From Wuchereria bancrofti (taxonomy: Eukaryota > Nematoda > Chromadorea > Rhabditida > Onchocercidae), in assembly GCA_005281725.1 (NCBI GenBank), contig SSBO01000004.1, positions 310,001-374,000 of the forward strand: DNA of 64,000 nucleotides, given 5' to 3'. Of this stretch, positions 14,301 to 26,816 are shown in pieces (position 1 is the stretch's first letter; every line of letters starts with the position of its first letter). The translations under genes and the position numbers were made by a program. Under the pieces are notes generated by a model. The model did not search any database. It had not been told where the DNA came from and worked only from the letters and a program-made list of their open reading frames with translations.

Positions 14301-17300
14301 CACATATATTCTTTCAATAAAGAAAACTTTTCTTATTTCTAATCACTTCGATATTTCTTTTTTTTTTGTGTCTCTTCTGATATTCTGCATTTTCTAATAG
14401 CAACAAATTTCTGTTAGTATCAAACAAATTTTTTTGGTATTTGAAATTTCACAATAAAAATTATAATTTGTAGGTGAACGAAAAAAAAATTAACATTTAA
14501 TTAATATGAAGGGATTTTCATATTAATTTTCTCCAATTTTTATTCTTACATTTTTATTGTATTGCTCACTTATGAAAATTGTCAAAATTAACAAAATAAT
14601 TAAATAAAAAAACGATCAAAAAGAAAAAAAGAACAAAAATAAAAATGAAAATGAAAGGAAAGAAAATAAATAAATATTCTATATAAAATAGAATTGAATA
14701 AAAAGAAAAACAACTGATTTAATTTACTAATAGCATTAGTAATGAGTGGTGAAAAATCAATGAAATGATGATTAAACTTATTTATTTATAACAAATAAGT
14801 GACTAATAATTATTAAATTATTTAAAAAATGAAGTTTTAATAGGACTGTAAAGTTATGAAGAAAGTTATATTAACTTCTAAATTACACAATCAATTATTT
14901 GTTTATTATCATTTGATTTCATGTGTTTAATATGCTATCGTCCAAAATTTGTATTTTAAATCTAATGCTAAACGAGTGTAAATTGTTTTGTAAATTGAGA
15001 AGTTCAAATAAAATCAATTCAAGATTACTGATTTATACAAAAAAAATTGAAAAAGAAGCTTTCATTATAAAAATTAAAAAAAAACTTTCTTAATGAAAAA
15101 AAAAACATATAATGATTTTTATAGCTTTTTGTAATTTTAATCGAAATTAAAATTTCATTTATACTAGCAATGAGCAAAGAACAAATTATATTCTATGGAA
15201 AAAAATAAAAAAAAAGAACCAAACAGTTTTCAAATTAATCATCCATCAAAATTATTTTAAAAGTCATCACAGCATTATCATATTTTAGGATTTCTTTTTT
15301 GAAGCAAGAGTGTGATTAATTTGATGAATATAGCATTTATTTATTTAATGCATTTTATATTGGATGCATCTTATTTGTATGATTTAAATTATTAATTTAA
15401 TTCAAATTTTAAACATTTTTTAGAATTTCTTCAAAAATGTTATAATAATTGAGTACTGGTATATATATCAAATGCTCTTACTATCATTAAAATAATGCTG
15501 CAATTATCTATCAACAGTTTTCCTTCATTTTCCTTTTTTCTTTTTCTTTTTTTTAATCATCACATAAATACTGGTTGACCTTCGAATCTAAAATTTTGTA
15601 ATTTAAATTTTCTTCATCTCATCACATTGTCCACTTCAATTGTGACAATTAATTTTCATCCATCTCTTCATTTATCCATTCTCATTCTACTTGAACAATC
15701 ATTTCTTTCATTTCTTTTCAATAGAAAATGTTCATAAAAATCCTTACATAAACTAAATTTAACAAATTAAAAGTAAAATTAAAAAACAAAAAGCAAAAAA
15801 CAAAAAAAATAAAAACATTTACATTTAAATAATCAATAAGTGATTTATTATTCAAAAAAAAAAAAAAAATAGAGAGCTAAAGAAAAAGTAAAAACGAAAC
15901 TATTCACTGACCAATAATACTACAACACATTATATTAATAAAGCTAGAAAAAAAAAGTTAAAAAAATTTTTAATTCAGCTAAAATATACATTAAAAAATA
16001 AGAATATATATCAATAAAATTGCATATATTTTTCTTTCCTTCTATTTAAGTTGTCAAATTATATTTTTTTTTTGTTCTTTCCTTGACAATTACATTTGTT
16101 CCGTTAAAAAAATTTGTACGGGAAAAAAGCAAATAAAAAATAATAATAGTAAAAAAAAAATTTATGCATGCGTTATATTTTGTTAAAAAAATGAGAAGAA
16201 AAATATGTAATAAGAATAGATGAAAATTTGAAAATAAATAATATATATTAAATAAATATAGATAGTAATCACTTAGGGAAGAAATCATAATTTCATTTCA
16301 GAAATTTAAAAAAATATTTCAAAGATTTTGAGATTATCAAAGAATCACATAAAAAATAATTTTTGAAAATTTTATATAAAAAAATAACGAAATGTATAAG
16401 AAATATTTCTCATTTAACATTAATGAATGAATAAAAAAATATAACATAAAAAATCAATAACTTTTTATGCTTTTTTTTTTGTTTATCAAAAAGTTTTGAT
16501 TTATTTTTCGTTTTTTCCTTATATTTGTCACATTTGGTTAGCAATGATTGGTGATAATAACTAATGCTTTATTGAAATAAAGTTTTTCAAAAACCGGAAA
16601 TTTTTGCTCATTGTTTGTAACAAAATATAATAAAACTAAAACTTACTTTGCAACATTAAATGATAAGAATAAAACATTTGGTGATAAATATTAGTGATAA
16701 ATAGATATGGAAAATTTTATATAAGCACTATACATATAACATATAATGCGTTTACAAATAGCATTGAAATAATTTACACAAAGAAAATGCCGACGAATAG
16801 ACGATAAACACAATGTCTATTATTTATTAAACTAATTAAGAGATTATTAATATTAAGATATCTAAATTTCCACCGCTAATTCTTCCTTATTTTTCTTTCA
16901 TATCTTTTCAATCATAATAATAATTAATAATAATAATATTTTATATTAACAATTTTATATAAAATAATAATAATACCAGTAATAATAATAACATTATTTG
17001 AATAAATTATGATTTATTTTAAAAAAATTTTTTTATTCTTATTCGCAAAATTAGTTTTTTTTTGAAAAAAAAGAAAATAATTTAATTCAAATTAATAATA
17101 ATTTTGCTAAATTAGTTAGTAATTTGTAGAAACGACTTTTTCTATAAGGTTTAATACTTCAAAAAGTTTTATTTTTATTTTTTCAGTTTGGATATGTTAG
17201 CATTATATTTTATCTCTTTTCTTTTTATTCTATTTTTGAGAAGCAATTCTTTTTTTGTTTTGTAAATTATTGAAACGAAAAAGCACAAAATTTTTAAAAA

Positions 17301-20300
17301 TTTGTACGAATTGAATGAAATATAGGATAATTAATTTATAATTAAATTTCCTTAAATAAATCAAATTATTGTTAGCGTGTTAAATTGAAATAAAAGCAAG
17401 AAAAGACAAACTGTTTGGTGGTACAAAATTATTATCACTTCAATTAGATAAACGAAAAATTTTTAATTCTCTTTTATTTAATTCTCTTTTTTTTTCAAAA
17501 TTGAAAATTATAAATCTAATTTATTAAAATTTAAAGTAAGTAGAATTTAATTTTTGATTAACTAAAAATATCCGACCACTTGTTATGGTTTAAATGCATT
17601 AAGGTATGCAAATAATTCATTCATTTATTTGAAATTAATTAGCAATGATTTTAAACTTTTTAATTAGTTGATTAATAGCAAACAATAAATTTTGATCGGT
17701 AAAAAATTAAAATGATTTCATTATATTTTCTTTTTATTGCAATACAAGTGCAATAGATTGATATAAATGAAAAAAAAACACAGCTATTTTCAGCTAGAAA
17801 AATGCCTTTTTTCTTTCTTAAATGAAAAAAATTCCTTTTTATTTTTTATAAAAAATTTTCTTTAAAATGTTTTGTAAAAAAATACGAAAGAATTTATCGT
17901 TTTTCTCTTCCTTTTTTTTTCAGAAAGGTATTTTTACAATAATTTCATTGTTATGTCAAACAATATTTATTCTGATTTCATTATTTATAAGAAATGAAAG
18001 ATGAAAATTTTAAAACAATTTGTCGTTGGGCAGTTGGAAATTACTGAAAAATGAAAAAGGAGAAAAAAAAAGTAAGTTGATGGTCTGAAGTATTGAAGAG
18101 AAAAAAACTTTTTTCTATTTTTTGATGTTTCATTATCCAAATATTTGGGAAATAAGAAGAAAAAAAAATATTACTTTACTAATCACCATTTTAAATATTT
18201 CAATATATTTCATCCTATATACAGCATTTAAATTCTAATCAGAAGTTCAAATTTGTAAATTTGATTTATAAAAAATCAAAACATCATTATTCGCTTATAA
18301 ATAATAATTAAGATGGCAAAATATCTGAACAATTTAAATCATTAATTTTTGTAAATTTTTTACAAAAAAAAAAAAAAACAAGTTGGCTATAAAATATATG
18401 TTTAATTAAATTGATTTGCTTACTACTTCATACGTTCCGCCAATTACTCATTCATTCTTAGCTAATAGCTAACTAATAAATTTCACATTATATTATACCA
18501 TAACTTGAAATTGTATCATATTCACATTATTATTCATAATAATTGCAATCGTAATTATTAATTTAACGATTTATTCTGTTGCAATTATAATAATTATTTT
18601 TCACGAATTATTCTTACCAATAAATATATGTCATAAATAAAGTGTGAAAAAAAAAATTAAAAAAGAGAAGAGAAAAAAAGAAAGAATACGAATTTGCGAG
18701 AAAAGAAGCAAAAAAGCTAGAAAAACAAAGAAATTTAAAAATTTCAAATAGCAAATAAAAAATTTTTTTCTTTTTTATGTTAATTTTAAATAAATATTTT
18801 TCGAGTAATTTTGAGTAAGCATTTTGCATATATTTAGCATGCTGACAGTTTTTTTAAAGCAAAAAATCAAAATTTTCATTGATTTCCAAAAATAAAAAAG
18901 GTAATAAAATTATAATGGAAATTTTGTAATCCTCATTACTTAATTTAAATAAAATACAATATTATGTGTTAAAGATTGAAACTGTTTTATCAATAATTTC
19001 ATTTAAATATCAATAAAGTATTTAGTGGTTAATTTAATTACAGGAAGAAATCTTTGAAATATTTTAATGGACTAAATGATTAATGTTATGAAAAAAACTT
19101 GTAACTATTGCTTTAAAAAAAATTAAATAATTTTTTCTTCATTTCAGAATAGCAAAATTAATGAGAAGAACATTGTTTCTCGTTTCTTGCTTAAAAAAGA
19201 AATAAAATTCATTTAAAGCAAACGTCCACTTAAATCTAATCTTTTAATGGAAAAATTATACTTGTACATATTAAATAATTATTTATAAATCTTTAACATT
19301 TTCACTTCCAATGCATATTTTTGGAAAGAATTAAAGAATTTTTTTATTATATAAATAATTATTTAATGCTTTTTATTGTTTCTTGAAGTTGCATCTCATA
19401 AGTTGCATTTTTTATTTCTAATTAATTAAAATCCATATAAAACAAAACATTGCTGTAGCATTTAATTAAAGTGATTTTAACTTTAAAACTTAACCTTTTA
19501 TGCCAGCATTACACGTATTACAAGCTAATTGACAATTTCCGGTCATCCAATCCGGATTTGCCGTACATTCACCAATTGATGCCCAAAAACGGCACCATTG
19601 ATGCTCATCACAACAACCATTGGGTAAGCATTTAAATTTGCTAGTTTGTGGTGATGATAATTGTGGTACAACTTCTGCAATTAAATTAATTTAAAAGTTT
19701 AGATGAAAATGAAAGACAAAAAGATCAAATGATTTATTTGTTCCTACAGTTGATTCCAACTTTTAATTTTAATACTAATTGAATTTTTTGTCAATTAATA
19801 ATTGTTATTTTTAAAGTGGTATTAATCCTTTTAAGGCGTATATAATATATAATTTATAAAAAATAATATCGAGAGAAATTAGCTAACATAAAATGATACA
19901 TTGTTTTGATGGAAAATTTTACAATTAATATTACTTGAGCAAAAATATATAATTCAGATTTGTCTAAATGATTTAAAATTATCAACAAACTGACATTGTA
20001 ACTAATTGTGGAATTATTTAATCTGAAACGTAATTGGAAATAAAAACGGAGCACTAAATTTATGTTCAGTTAAACATGATTGATTATTTGATATTATATA
20101 ATGTCAAGGATTAAACAATCGTTTAAATTCGCTCATTTTTATTCTTTTCTCTCCCATTGTCTCACAAAATGCCCTTTAACCGGATTCGAACTGAAATGCG
20201 CCGATTTATCCGAATCACTTCGATGAATGTTTTAGATTTTACAAAAAAAAAAAAAACTTTTTGCATAAAGAACGTTAGTTATTACATTAATATGAAATGG

Positions 20301-21402
20301 AATTATGCAATGTTTGAAGATAAATTTAAAATCTTCAAAATCTAAACTGTTATATTTGTGTTTTTTTCAAAGAATTTCTTCAAGGGAATAATTTCCAGGA
20401 TTAAATAAATGAACAAATAAAGTATTTAAAAATTTTAGTAAGTTAAAATTAAAAATTTTTAAGTTGAAAAATGAAATTGATTATTTTTAAATTTTTACTA
20501 GCTAATTCCTAGGTTGTATGTATTTTGTTTATATTTGTATTTGTTTGAATTATTTGTGTCATTTTTTGCTTCAATAAATTTGAATTAAAGACAAGTTTTA
20601 AATTGATCTCAAGATGCTCTCATAATGCTCCGAACAACATTGTAAAATGTAATTTTTGGTTTTAAAAATCAACTTATGCGCTTCGCAAAACTTTTAGTGC
20701 TTCTCAATTAATACCGTGTAATAATGAAAAGCGTCAATAACCAATCAATTTTTGATTATATCAAAAATTGAAATTTCAAAGGAACAAGAAAATATTTTAT
20801 ATTTTCTTGTTCCTTTGAGAAAAAAATATGAAATATTTTATATTTTGTAGAAAAAGGAAAAAATAAGTCATCAATAGTATGTAATAAGAGGTAAATAAAT
20901 AATGGATAAATTTAATTATAAATTTCAAATTTTCAATATGAATTAATTTTGCTTCCAATATGAATGTATTGTAAATAATTTCTAAAGGCATTCACACACA
21001 CACACACGCAAATTAGTCATTAATTAATTTATCTTTCACTGTTCCTTTTTTTTACTTTCACTTTTTAAACAATAATTGAATAAAATATAGAAAATTTATA
21101 AAACACAAAAAAATTTTATAACAAAAAATTATTCAACTATTAAATCGAGAAAAAAGGAAATGAAACAATAGTAAAATTAAACGGTTTCAATTAAGTTATT
21201 ATTTACAAATTATTATTGCTTTTGTTAAATTATATATTTTAATAAAAAAAATCAAAATTTGAAAGAAAAAAGAAATGGAATTCATAAGGCAAAAAAATAA
21301 AATAAAAATTAGAAAAGAAATTTTTAAAAAAAAAAGAAAAAACAAACCAGTAAGGAATAGTAAAATAAGTTGTAGTTGTTGTATGCAAATTGCTTTGATC
21401 AT
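2312..21402 (-). CDS. Secreted ShKT-domain animal haem peroxidase (MLT-7/SKPO-like)
   Basis: Probable secreted haem peroxidase using H2O2 to oxidise or cross-link extracellular (cuticle) proteins; this role is inferred from nematode relatives. Thirteen coding exons, in gene order: 21402-21348, 19674-19495, 10248-10067, 9912-9794, 9401-9358, 8455-8224, 6483-6279, 5741-5608, 5179-4936, 4618-4425, 4171-3999, 3373-3256, 2507-2312. Phases agree throughout and give 691 aa. Residues 1-18 are a hydrophobic signal peptide (starts MIKAICIQQ). Residues 40-73 form a ShKT domain with six Cys. The peroxidase domain follows: GQFMSHDI carries distal His ~235, TREHNR the catalytic Arg ~380, and RFGH the proximal His ~461; [13 protein letters not shown] and RFYYENPG are family hallmarks near the C-terminus. 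All key residues are present, so the enzyme is probably active. Start chosen because it gives a signal peptide joining in the correct phase. Weakest splice sites: donor GTTGAT at 6278 and the distant exon 1. Orthology to MLT-7 versus SKPO is not resolved. Confidence 0.94.
6221..6221. other. Single unresolved base (N)
   Basis: One N in the peroxidase intron between exons 7 and 8 (5742-6278). It does not touch coding sequence. Confidence 0.95.
7812..7833. repeat. (CT)n microsatellite
   Basis: About 11 perfect CT dinucleotides inside the peroxidase intron 6484-8223, followed by a pyrimidine-rich tail. Confidence 0.9.
9145..9161. repeat. (GA)n microsatellite
   Basis: A short uninterrupted GA run in the peroxidase intron 8456-9357, within a wider purine-rich tract. 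Confidence 0.9.
11470..11638. repeat. 23-bp perfect inverted repeat around a GTT/ATT-rich core
   Basis: Bases 11470-11492 and 11616-11638 are perfect reverse complements (arm begins ATTTTATCATTAATTTTGG). The 123-bp interval is almost wholly GTT/ATT/TTGTT microsatellite. The arrangement resembles a foldback or MITE-like element, or a hairpin that seeded microsatellite growth. No target-site duplication was established. Confidence 0.8.
13879..14187. repeat. 154-bp identical direct duplication separated by one N
   Basis: 13879-14032 and 14034-14187 read as identical 154-bp copies with a single N at 14033 between them. This is the pattern expected when two contig ends that overlap were scaffolded instead of merged. 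A diverged partial copy is seen near 14379-14409, so a genuine local repeat may also exist. Confidence 0.9.
20745..20818. repeat. Two adjacent perfect hairpins
   Basis: 20745-20771 is an 11-bp stem with a 5-nt loop. 20776-20795 pairs perfectly with 20799-20818 (20-bp stem, 3-nt loop; arm TCAAAGGAACAAGAAAATAT). They sit 4 nt apart in peroxidase intron 1. They could be a MITE remnant or a transcribed hairpin; no function is assigned. Confidence 0.85.
20993..21007. repeat. (CA)n microsatellite
   Basis: Short CA run in intron 1 of the peroxidase gene. Confidence 0.9.
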
Positions 21403-21499
21403 TTTTCCTTTCCAAAATAACCAATAGATTATCCTTTTCTTCTTGAGCAAAAAAAGGAAGAAATGATAAAAAAAAAAACAATTAAATCGCAGTAAAACG

Positions 21500-21560
21500 T
21501 ATTATACCGATTATAGCGCTATAACAACATCGATTACGTTACGTAATGTTATGTTACGTT
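21500..21560. promoter_or_regulatory. Palindrome-rich proximal promoter of the peroxidase gene
   Basis: About 110-145 bp upstream of the peroxidase ATG lie a perfect 14-bp palindrome TTATAGCGCTATAA (21511-21524) and the interrupted palindrome ATTACGT-T-ACGTAAT (21533-21547). The latter contains TTACGTAA (21539-21546), the consensus of PAR/C-EBP/ATF-type bZIP factors. GTTACGT-like steps recur just after it. The block is richer in G/C than its surroundings. The regulatory role is inferred from position and motif. Confidence 0.45.
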
Positions 21561-22559
21561 GAGCCACACGTCTCTTCCAAATTTATTCCCAAAATTTAGA
21601 ATCCGTGATATTTTATGATAACAATAACAATAATAATAATAATAATAGTAAAAATAATAATAAATAAATAAATGAGTAAAATAAATAAACACGTAAATTA
21701 ATTAATTAATAATTGAGAAAAATATTTCTCGTCACAGTTCTAGCATCGGCTATCTCCACAATCTTTTGGAACAAATTTTCTTCGTTGGCTGGAAAATATT
21801 TTAGTGAATAAACCGGTCTTTTTAAAATAACGAAAAAGGCGTTGCATGAAGTTTTCGATAGAAAAAAAAGATGAAAAGAAAAAGAGAAAACTTTAATCAC
21901 AATTTCATGACTAATTAATTTACGAAGTACCCGAAATTATGCAGTACTTTTTAAAATTTAAATTTAAAATGATTGTGATTCCTTTTTTTAAATATATATC
22001 ATTGTTTTTCCTTTTTTTATGTTTATGCAGTGATAAAAGGAATAAAGTGGAAAAAAGTAAATTGCTCAATAAAATTCATTTTTTCTAAAAAAAATTCATT
22101 TAATTTAATATTTCGGTTAGAAATTTATATTACAAAAAAATTAGCATAAGTTAAAGTTTTTAAAAAAATAATTTTAAAGCAATAAAAAAGAGCATGAAAG
22201 AATAAACCAAATTTTGAAATGGTTAATATTAATTGCTAATAAAAAATTTAGATCCTTTAATTCATAATTCTTTTTTTTTGCACTGGAAAATTTTGAAAAA
22301 TTAGATTTAATTAAAACATTTCCGAAAAATTATTAGATAACAATTATAAATAAATGATTAAATAATTATGCAAATTAATTATTTATAAGTAATTTAGAAA
22401 TAAGTAGGTAATTTAGAAATTACTTACAAATATCACTAGTGATAATAATAACAATAATAAATAAATAACAATAATAAAATAATAATAATAACAGTGATGA
22501 TAATAAGCAAAATCAGCTTGTTGCTTTGATGCCAGCGAATAATAATAGAGGCGGCATTC

Positions 22560-22870
22560 TTTCACTTTGCTAAAATTTCACAATTCTTTATTTAGAGAAG
22601 ATGACAGTGGGAGGGAAAGAAGAAAAAGTTAAGGAGGAGGAAGAGGATAGGGGGACGGGGAGGGAGAAGGGTTGAAAGATTGGGCGGTCTGGTTTTAGTC
22701 TTTTTCCGCCCCGCTTCATCATTTTCCACTCTTTTCTCTTCCTCTATCATCATTCTTGTCCCATACCGTTCGTTCATTCCATCCGGCTACTTATCCGTTC
22801 CGTTCATCAATCCGGCTCTTCATTCCTTTCCATTCGTTCTATCCGCTTATCAATTAACAATTGCTTTATG
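22560..22870. promoter_or_regulatory. Purine/pyrimidine-asymmetric block with a G-quadruplex motif
   Basis: A G-rich tract on the plus strand (about 22600-22675) is followed by a C/T-rich tract. At 22650-22671 four G runs (5, 4, 3 and 3) are separated by loops of 2, 1 and 4 nt, a canonical quadruplex pattern. It is about 1.25 kb upstream of the peroxidase start. Overlapping open frames on both strands are low-complexity and are not called as genes. Confidence 0.5.
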
Positions 22871-24553
22871 CTTATAACTATGCATGAAGAGAATAATTAA
22901 TATTTTAAAATTCAAATTTAAGGTATTTAAATATAAAATACTGAAATGCTTCATATACATGAATATATGATGTATCAGAAAGAATTTGAACGAATATTTA
23001 AATAAATATATTATAATATCTAAACTAACAGAATACCATAACAAGTATTGAATTAAAAATATTTTTTAAATAATCTTCGCTCACTTCCATCATTTCTTCC
23101 TTTTAAAGGATTTATCTAGTTATGCTAAGCAGTGTAATTAGCATTGGTAACTATCATTGCGATAAAATTAATTTCTTTTTTTTTTGCTAATTATAATCAT
23201 TGAAAAAAAGAGAAAAAATAAAAAATGAAATGAAATCATTAAAAAATGGAAATGTCCTCGAAATGTCACATTTTCACTTAAAATGTGATTTATCTTTATT
23301 TTATTCCACTCTTTATTTATTTATTAATTTGTTATTAATATTTAAGTTAAATTATCTCCAATTACCAATTCTCTTTTTTTTGCTTTCGTAATAATTTTTT
23401 TCTTTTTTTGTCTCTTTCAGTATTATTGATTGTTTGCTTCCTTTTGACATTAATTTTTTGACCAAATGTTTTAGTACTTCAGTTTGTAAATAATTATTAT
23501 TTTTTAAGCTAATAAAAAAAAGAAAGGGGCAAAAAAAAAATTAATAAAAGTATATTTATTTCTTGATCACAAAATCTCAAATGCTATCACAATAACAGCA
23601 GCAACAATAACAGCAATAACAACAACAGTAAGGTTTTTTGTTGGAAGGAAATAAGTTCTCAATTAATTACTCGGATAAGAGACATTGATCTTAAAAGAAA
23701 AATCAGAAAAGTCAATAAATCAATAGAATTATTCGTTTTTTTGGTACTGAAAACTTTTAAAAATGTTGAGAAAATGACGGAACATTATGATAATATTTCA
23801 AATGTTATTTTGAACAATACAATTTAAAAAATTTTCTTATTCAAAATTGATTTACAACTAAAATTTAATTTCCAAAATTGAAAAGTGAAGCATTTGACTT
23901 GTTGCCTCATCCATGAATAAGTTAAAAGTCAGTCAGTGCAAAAATATGTGCATAATAAATTTTATTGAGCACAAAAAAAAAAAATTTTTAAACTGAAATA
24001 ATTTACTACTATTTTTTAGAAATTATCAGTTACAAATTTAATGGCTCATTATATGAATAATTGCTTAACGGTGATTATTGATGATAAGCATTTATCTAAA
24101 TCACTTAGTATAAATTTTATAAACAACTTAGTATAAATTTTATAAAAAAATAACTTTTTTTTGTAACCTTACACTTTGTAATACAATTTAATAAATTTAA
24201 CTTTTTTTTGATATAATACAAGGCAATTTTGTTTTAAAATTAGTAATAATTTGAAGGAAGACATTTTGAAGTGTTGTAAATATAATCTCATTTAAAAAGT
24301 TTTATTTTTAACAATTAGTTTATCGTTTCATAAATTCGCTGAATAATTGTTATGGTCATTGTTAATTTGTTATTGTTGCTCTTGTCATTGTTTGTTGTAG
24401 TAGTTTTTGTTATTGTTGTTCGTGCTGCTATTGTCATCATCATTATTTATGCTGTTCATATTGATGTTTTTGTTGTTATTATACTTATTATTGGTACTAT
24501 TGCTCTTACCAATTATCGTAACTATCATTTGCTGTTATTGTTTGTCGTTGCTG

Positions 24554-24870
24554 TTGTCGCTGTTGTTGTTGTTATTGTTATTTCCGCTGTTGTTGTTGTT
24601 ATTGTTTGTTATTTCCGCTGTTGTTGTTGTTATTGTTTGTTATTTCCGCTGTTGTTGTTGTTATTGTTTGTTATTTCCGCTGTTGTTGTTGTTGTTATTG
24701 TTTGTTATTTCCGCTGTTGTTGTTGTTATTGTTTGTTATTTCCGCTGTTGTTGTTGTTATTGTTTGTTATTTCCACTGTTGTTGTTGTTATTGTTTGTTA
24801 TTTCCGCTGTTGTTGTTGTTATTGTTTGTTATTTCCGCTGTTGTTGTTGTTATTGTTTGTTATTTCCGCT
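24554..24870. repeat. 31-bp minisatellite, about 10 units
   Basis: The unit is four GTT steps followed by ATTGTTTGTTATTTCCGCT. CCGCT landmarks recur at 31-bp spacing from 24584 to 24866, with one 34-bp step (an extra GTT) and one CCACT variant. Because 31 is not a multiple of 3 and the unit lacks stops on the plus strand, all three plus frames stay open and create long spurious ORFs. It is flanked on the left by a looser GTT/ATT-rich tract from about 24350. Confidence 0.93.
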
Positions 24871-26782
24871 GTTAGCAATGTTATCGTTTGGTGCTGTTGT
24901 TGTTGTCGTGTTTTTACATGTATATAATAATTTTTCCAGCATACTTTTTAATACATTCTTAATGATATTCAATAGGATATTTGTTAATAATTATTTTTAG
25001 TAATAATAATAATAATTGTTATTATTATGCAATCTAGAAAATAAAACATTATATGCTTAAATTAAACATCCACTGATTTTATTTCTACATCTTAATTTAT
25101 TTTAAAATAATTGATAATGTACTCACGCAATTTAGAAAGTTAGACGAATTAATACCGGACTATTCAGCTAAGTGTTTTGTCTTAACCGGAATACTATTTT
25201 CAGCAGAATTAATTAATCTGATCTATGCATATATGTTTGTACATACCAAAAACAATCAAAAATAATTCAAATAACCAAATAAAAATAATTTTCTTAAATA
25301 ATTTATTCATTAATGGAAGAAAAAAAAAGTTGTTTCAAATTTTGCGATTATCATTTTTTTCTTAAACAAATAGAAATGATAACTTCGAATAATAAAATCA
25401 TAATTTCAAAATTATTTCAGTTTCACTGCAATACTGCAAAATGACAAATTGCAATACTTTATTAGTAATAATGTAAAAAAAAATAAATAAAAAAAGAAGT
25501 AAAAGCATAAAAATGTACTTCATAAGATTTCATAAATACTATTTAATTTAAATTTCAAGTGGTAAAAAGTGAAAAAATTGGATTAAATGCAAAAAAATAA
25601 GGAAAAAAGTTAACTAATAAAAAATATATGAAGCAAAAATTAAAACAAATCATTATTCAATGAGAAGAAAAAAGAGCAAGCAAGAATGATTACATATATG
25701 AACAAATGAATCAATTGGTATTGGAATTAAATTTAAATTGAACTAAGGGTATCAAATTATTCAACATTTCTAACAATACAAAGACTTTATTTGAAATAAT
25801 AATTATTGCCATGAAAAATTAAAAATTAGTATTAATGAAAAAATAAAATTTGTTTTTCAAGAAAAAAACGAATGAAAAATTTCTTAAATTTATGAAATAA
25901 TTTCATTGTTACAATATCATTTTAATTGAAACGATTAACTTTCTTTAAACACTTCTAAATCATTTATCATTCGTACATTTTTGAATGCATTTCATTCCTT
26001 TTTACATTCGTTTTCAAACGCTCATTTATATTTATTTCATTTCAACTTCATTTCATCTCATCCAATCAATGTTTAATTTTTAATGTAAAAAAAAATTTAT
26101 TTCAATAATTATCATAAATATTTTGAATTATAAAATTAAAAAAAAATGTGAAATTTATTGTAAATAAAAAATAAAATGTGTAGATAAACTTTCAAAAATT
26201 TATCACTTCTTTTTCATTGTTTTTTTCTTTTGTTTAATAAAGTGAAATAAAAATTTAAAACGAAACAAATAAAGTAAAGCTTATTTAAGGAAAGCAAATA
26301 TAAATTTTAGTATAAAAAATATAATTATTTAAACTTTAGACGGTAATTGTTTATATCGATATTTCGGTTTCATTTCGTTCCAAACAACTAATTTTTAATT
26401 TGTTGAAAAACCTGGTTCCTTTGAAATCATGCAAATATTGTTTTTTCTTTCTTTTAAAATTTTGATTAAATTAAAATGTAACTCTAATATATTTAGTACT
26501 TTCTTTTTTATTTATCTTTAAGCATTCATAATTACATACCAAAAGCATAAAAAATTTAAGGCAGAAAATTTTGAATTTTATTCTGCTAATTTTAACATTC
26601 AGTAACCTTTCATCAAATGTTATTAAACAAGTTTTTTCTATTACTTTGTTATATAAAAATAAGCAGAAATTGCAAATTTCATTCTAACATTTTGATTTAC
26701 CATCATCTATTATGAAAGAAATGAATTCCACAACAATATTCTAATAATAGAATATTTAAATTTTCTCACATTTGAGAGTACA

Positions 26783-26783
26783 C

Positions 26784-26815
<32 letters not shown>
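26783..26815. repeat. (TTA)n microsatellite
   Basis: About eleven perfect ATT/TTA trinucleotides in the intergenic spacer. Confidence 0.9.

Positions 26816-26816
<1 letters not shown>

Larger units (their letters stand above)
10249..19494 (-). other. 9.2-kb intron 2 of the peroxidase gene
   Basis: Lies between the ShKT exon (ends 19495, phase 1) and the exon coding the inter-domain linker (starts 10248). Donor GTTAAG at 19494; acceptor TTTCAG before 10248. It is far longer than the other introns of this gene (roughly 0.3-1.8 kb). I found no nested gene. It contains an inverted repeat around a GTT-rich core (11470-11638), the duplicated block around the N at 14033, and otherwise AT-rich sequence. 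An unrecognised short exon cannot be excluded. Confidence 0.8.

Noticed and set aside
20160..20240. tRNA-like T-loop (GTTCGAATCC on the minus strand)
   Set aside because: The T-stem does not pair, and no D-arm, anticodon arm or acceptor stem can be built around it.
21706..21900. 64-aa minus-strand ORF upstream of the peroxidase start
   Set aside because: Contains a moderately protein-like middle but no joinable donor in phase and no family match; left uncalled.
22592..22877. ORFs on both strands in the G-rich/C-rich block
   Set aside because: Low-complexity purine/pyrimidine tracts keep frames open; no protein-like pattern.
24352..25000. Three overlapping plus-strand ORFs of 89-197 aa rich in L, V, C and F
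   Set aside because: They are translations of the 31-bp minisatellite in each frame; no codon bias or family resemblance.
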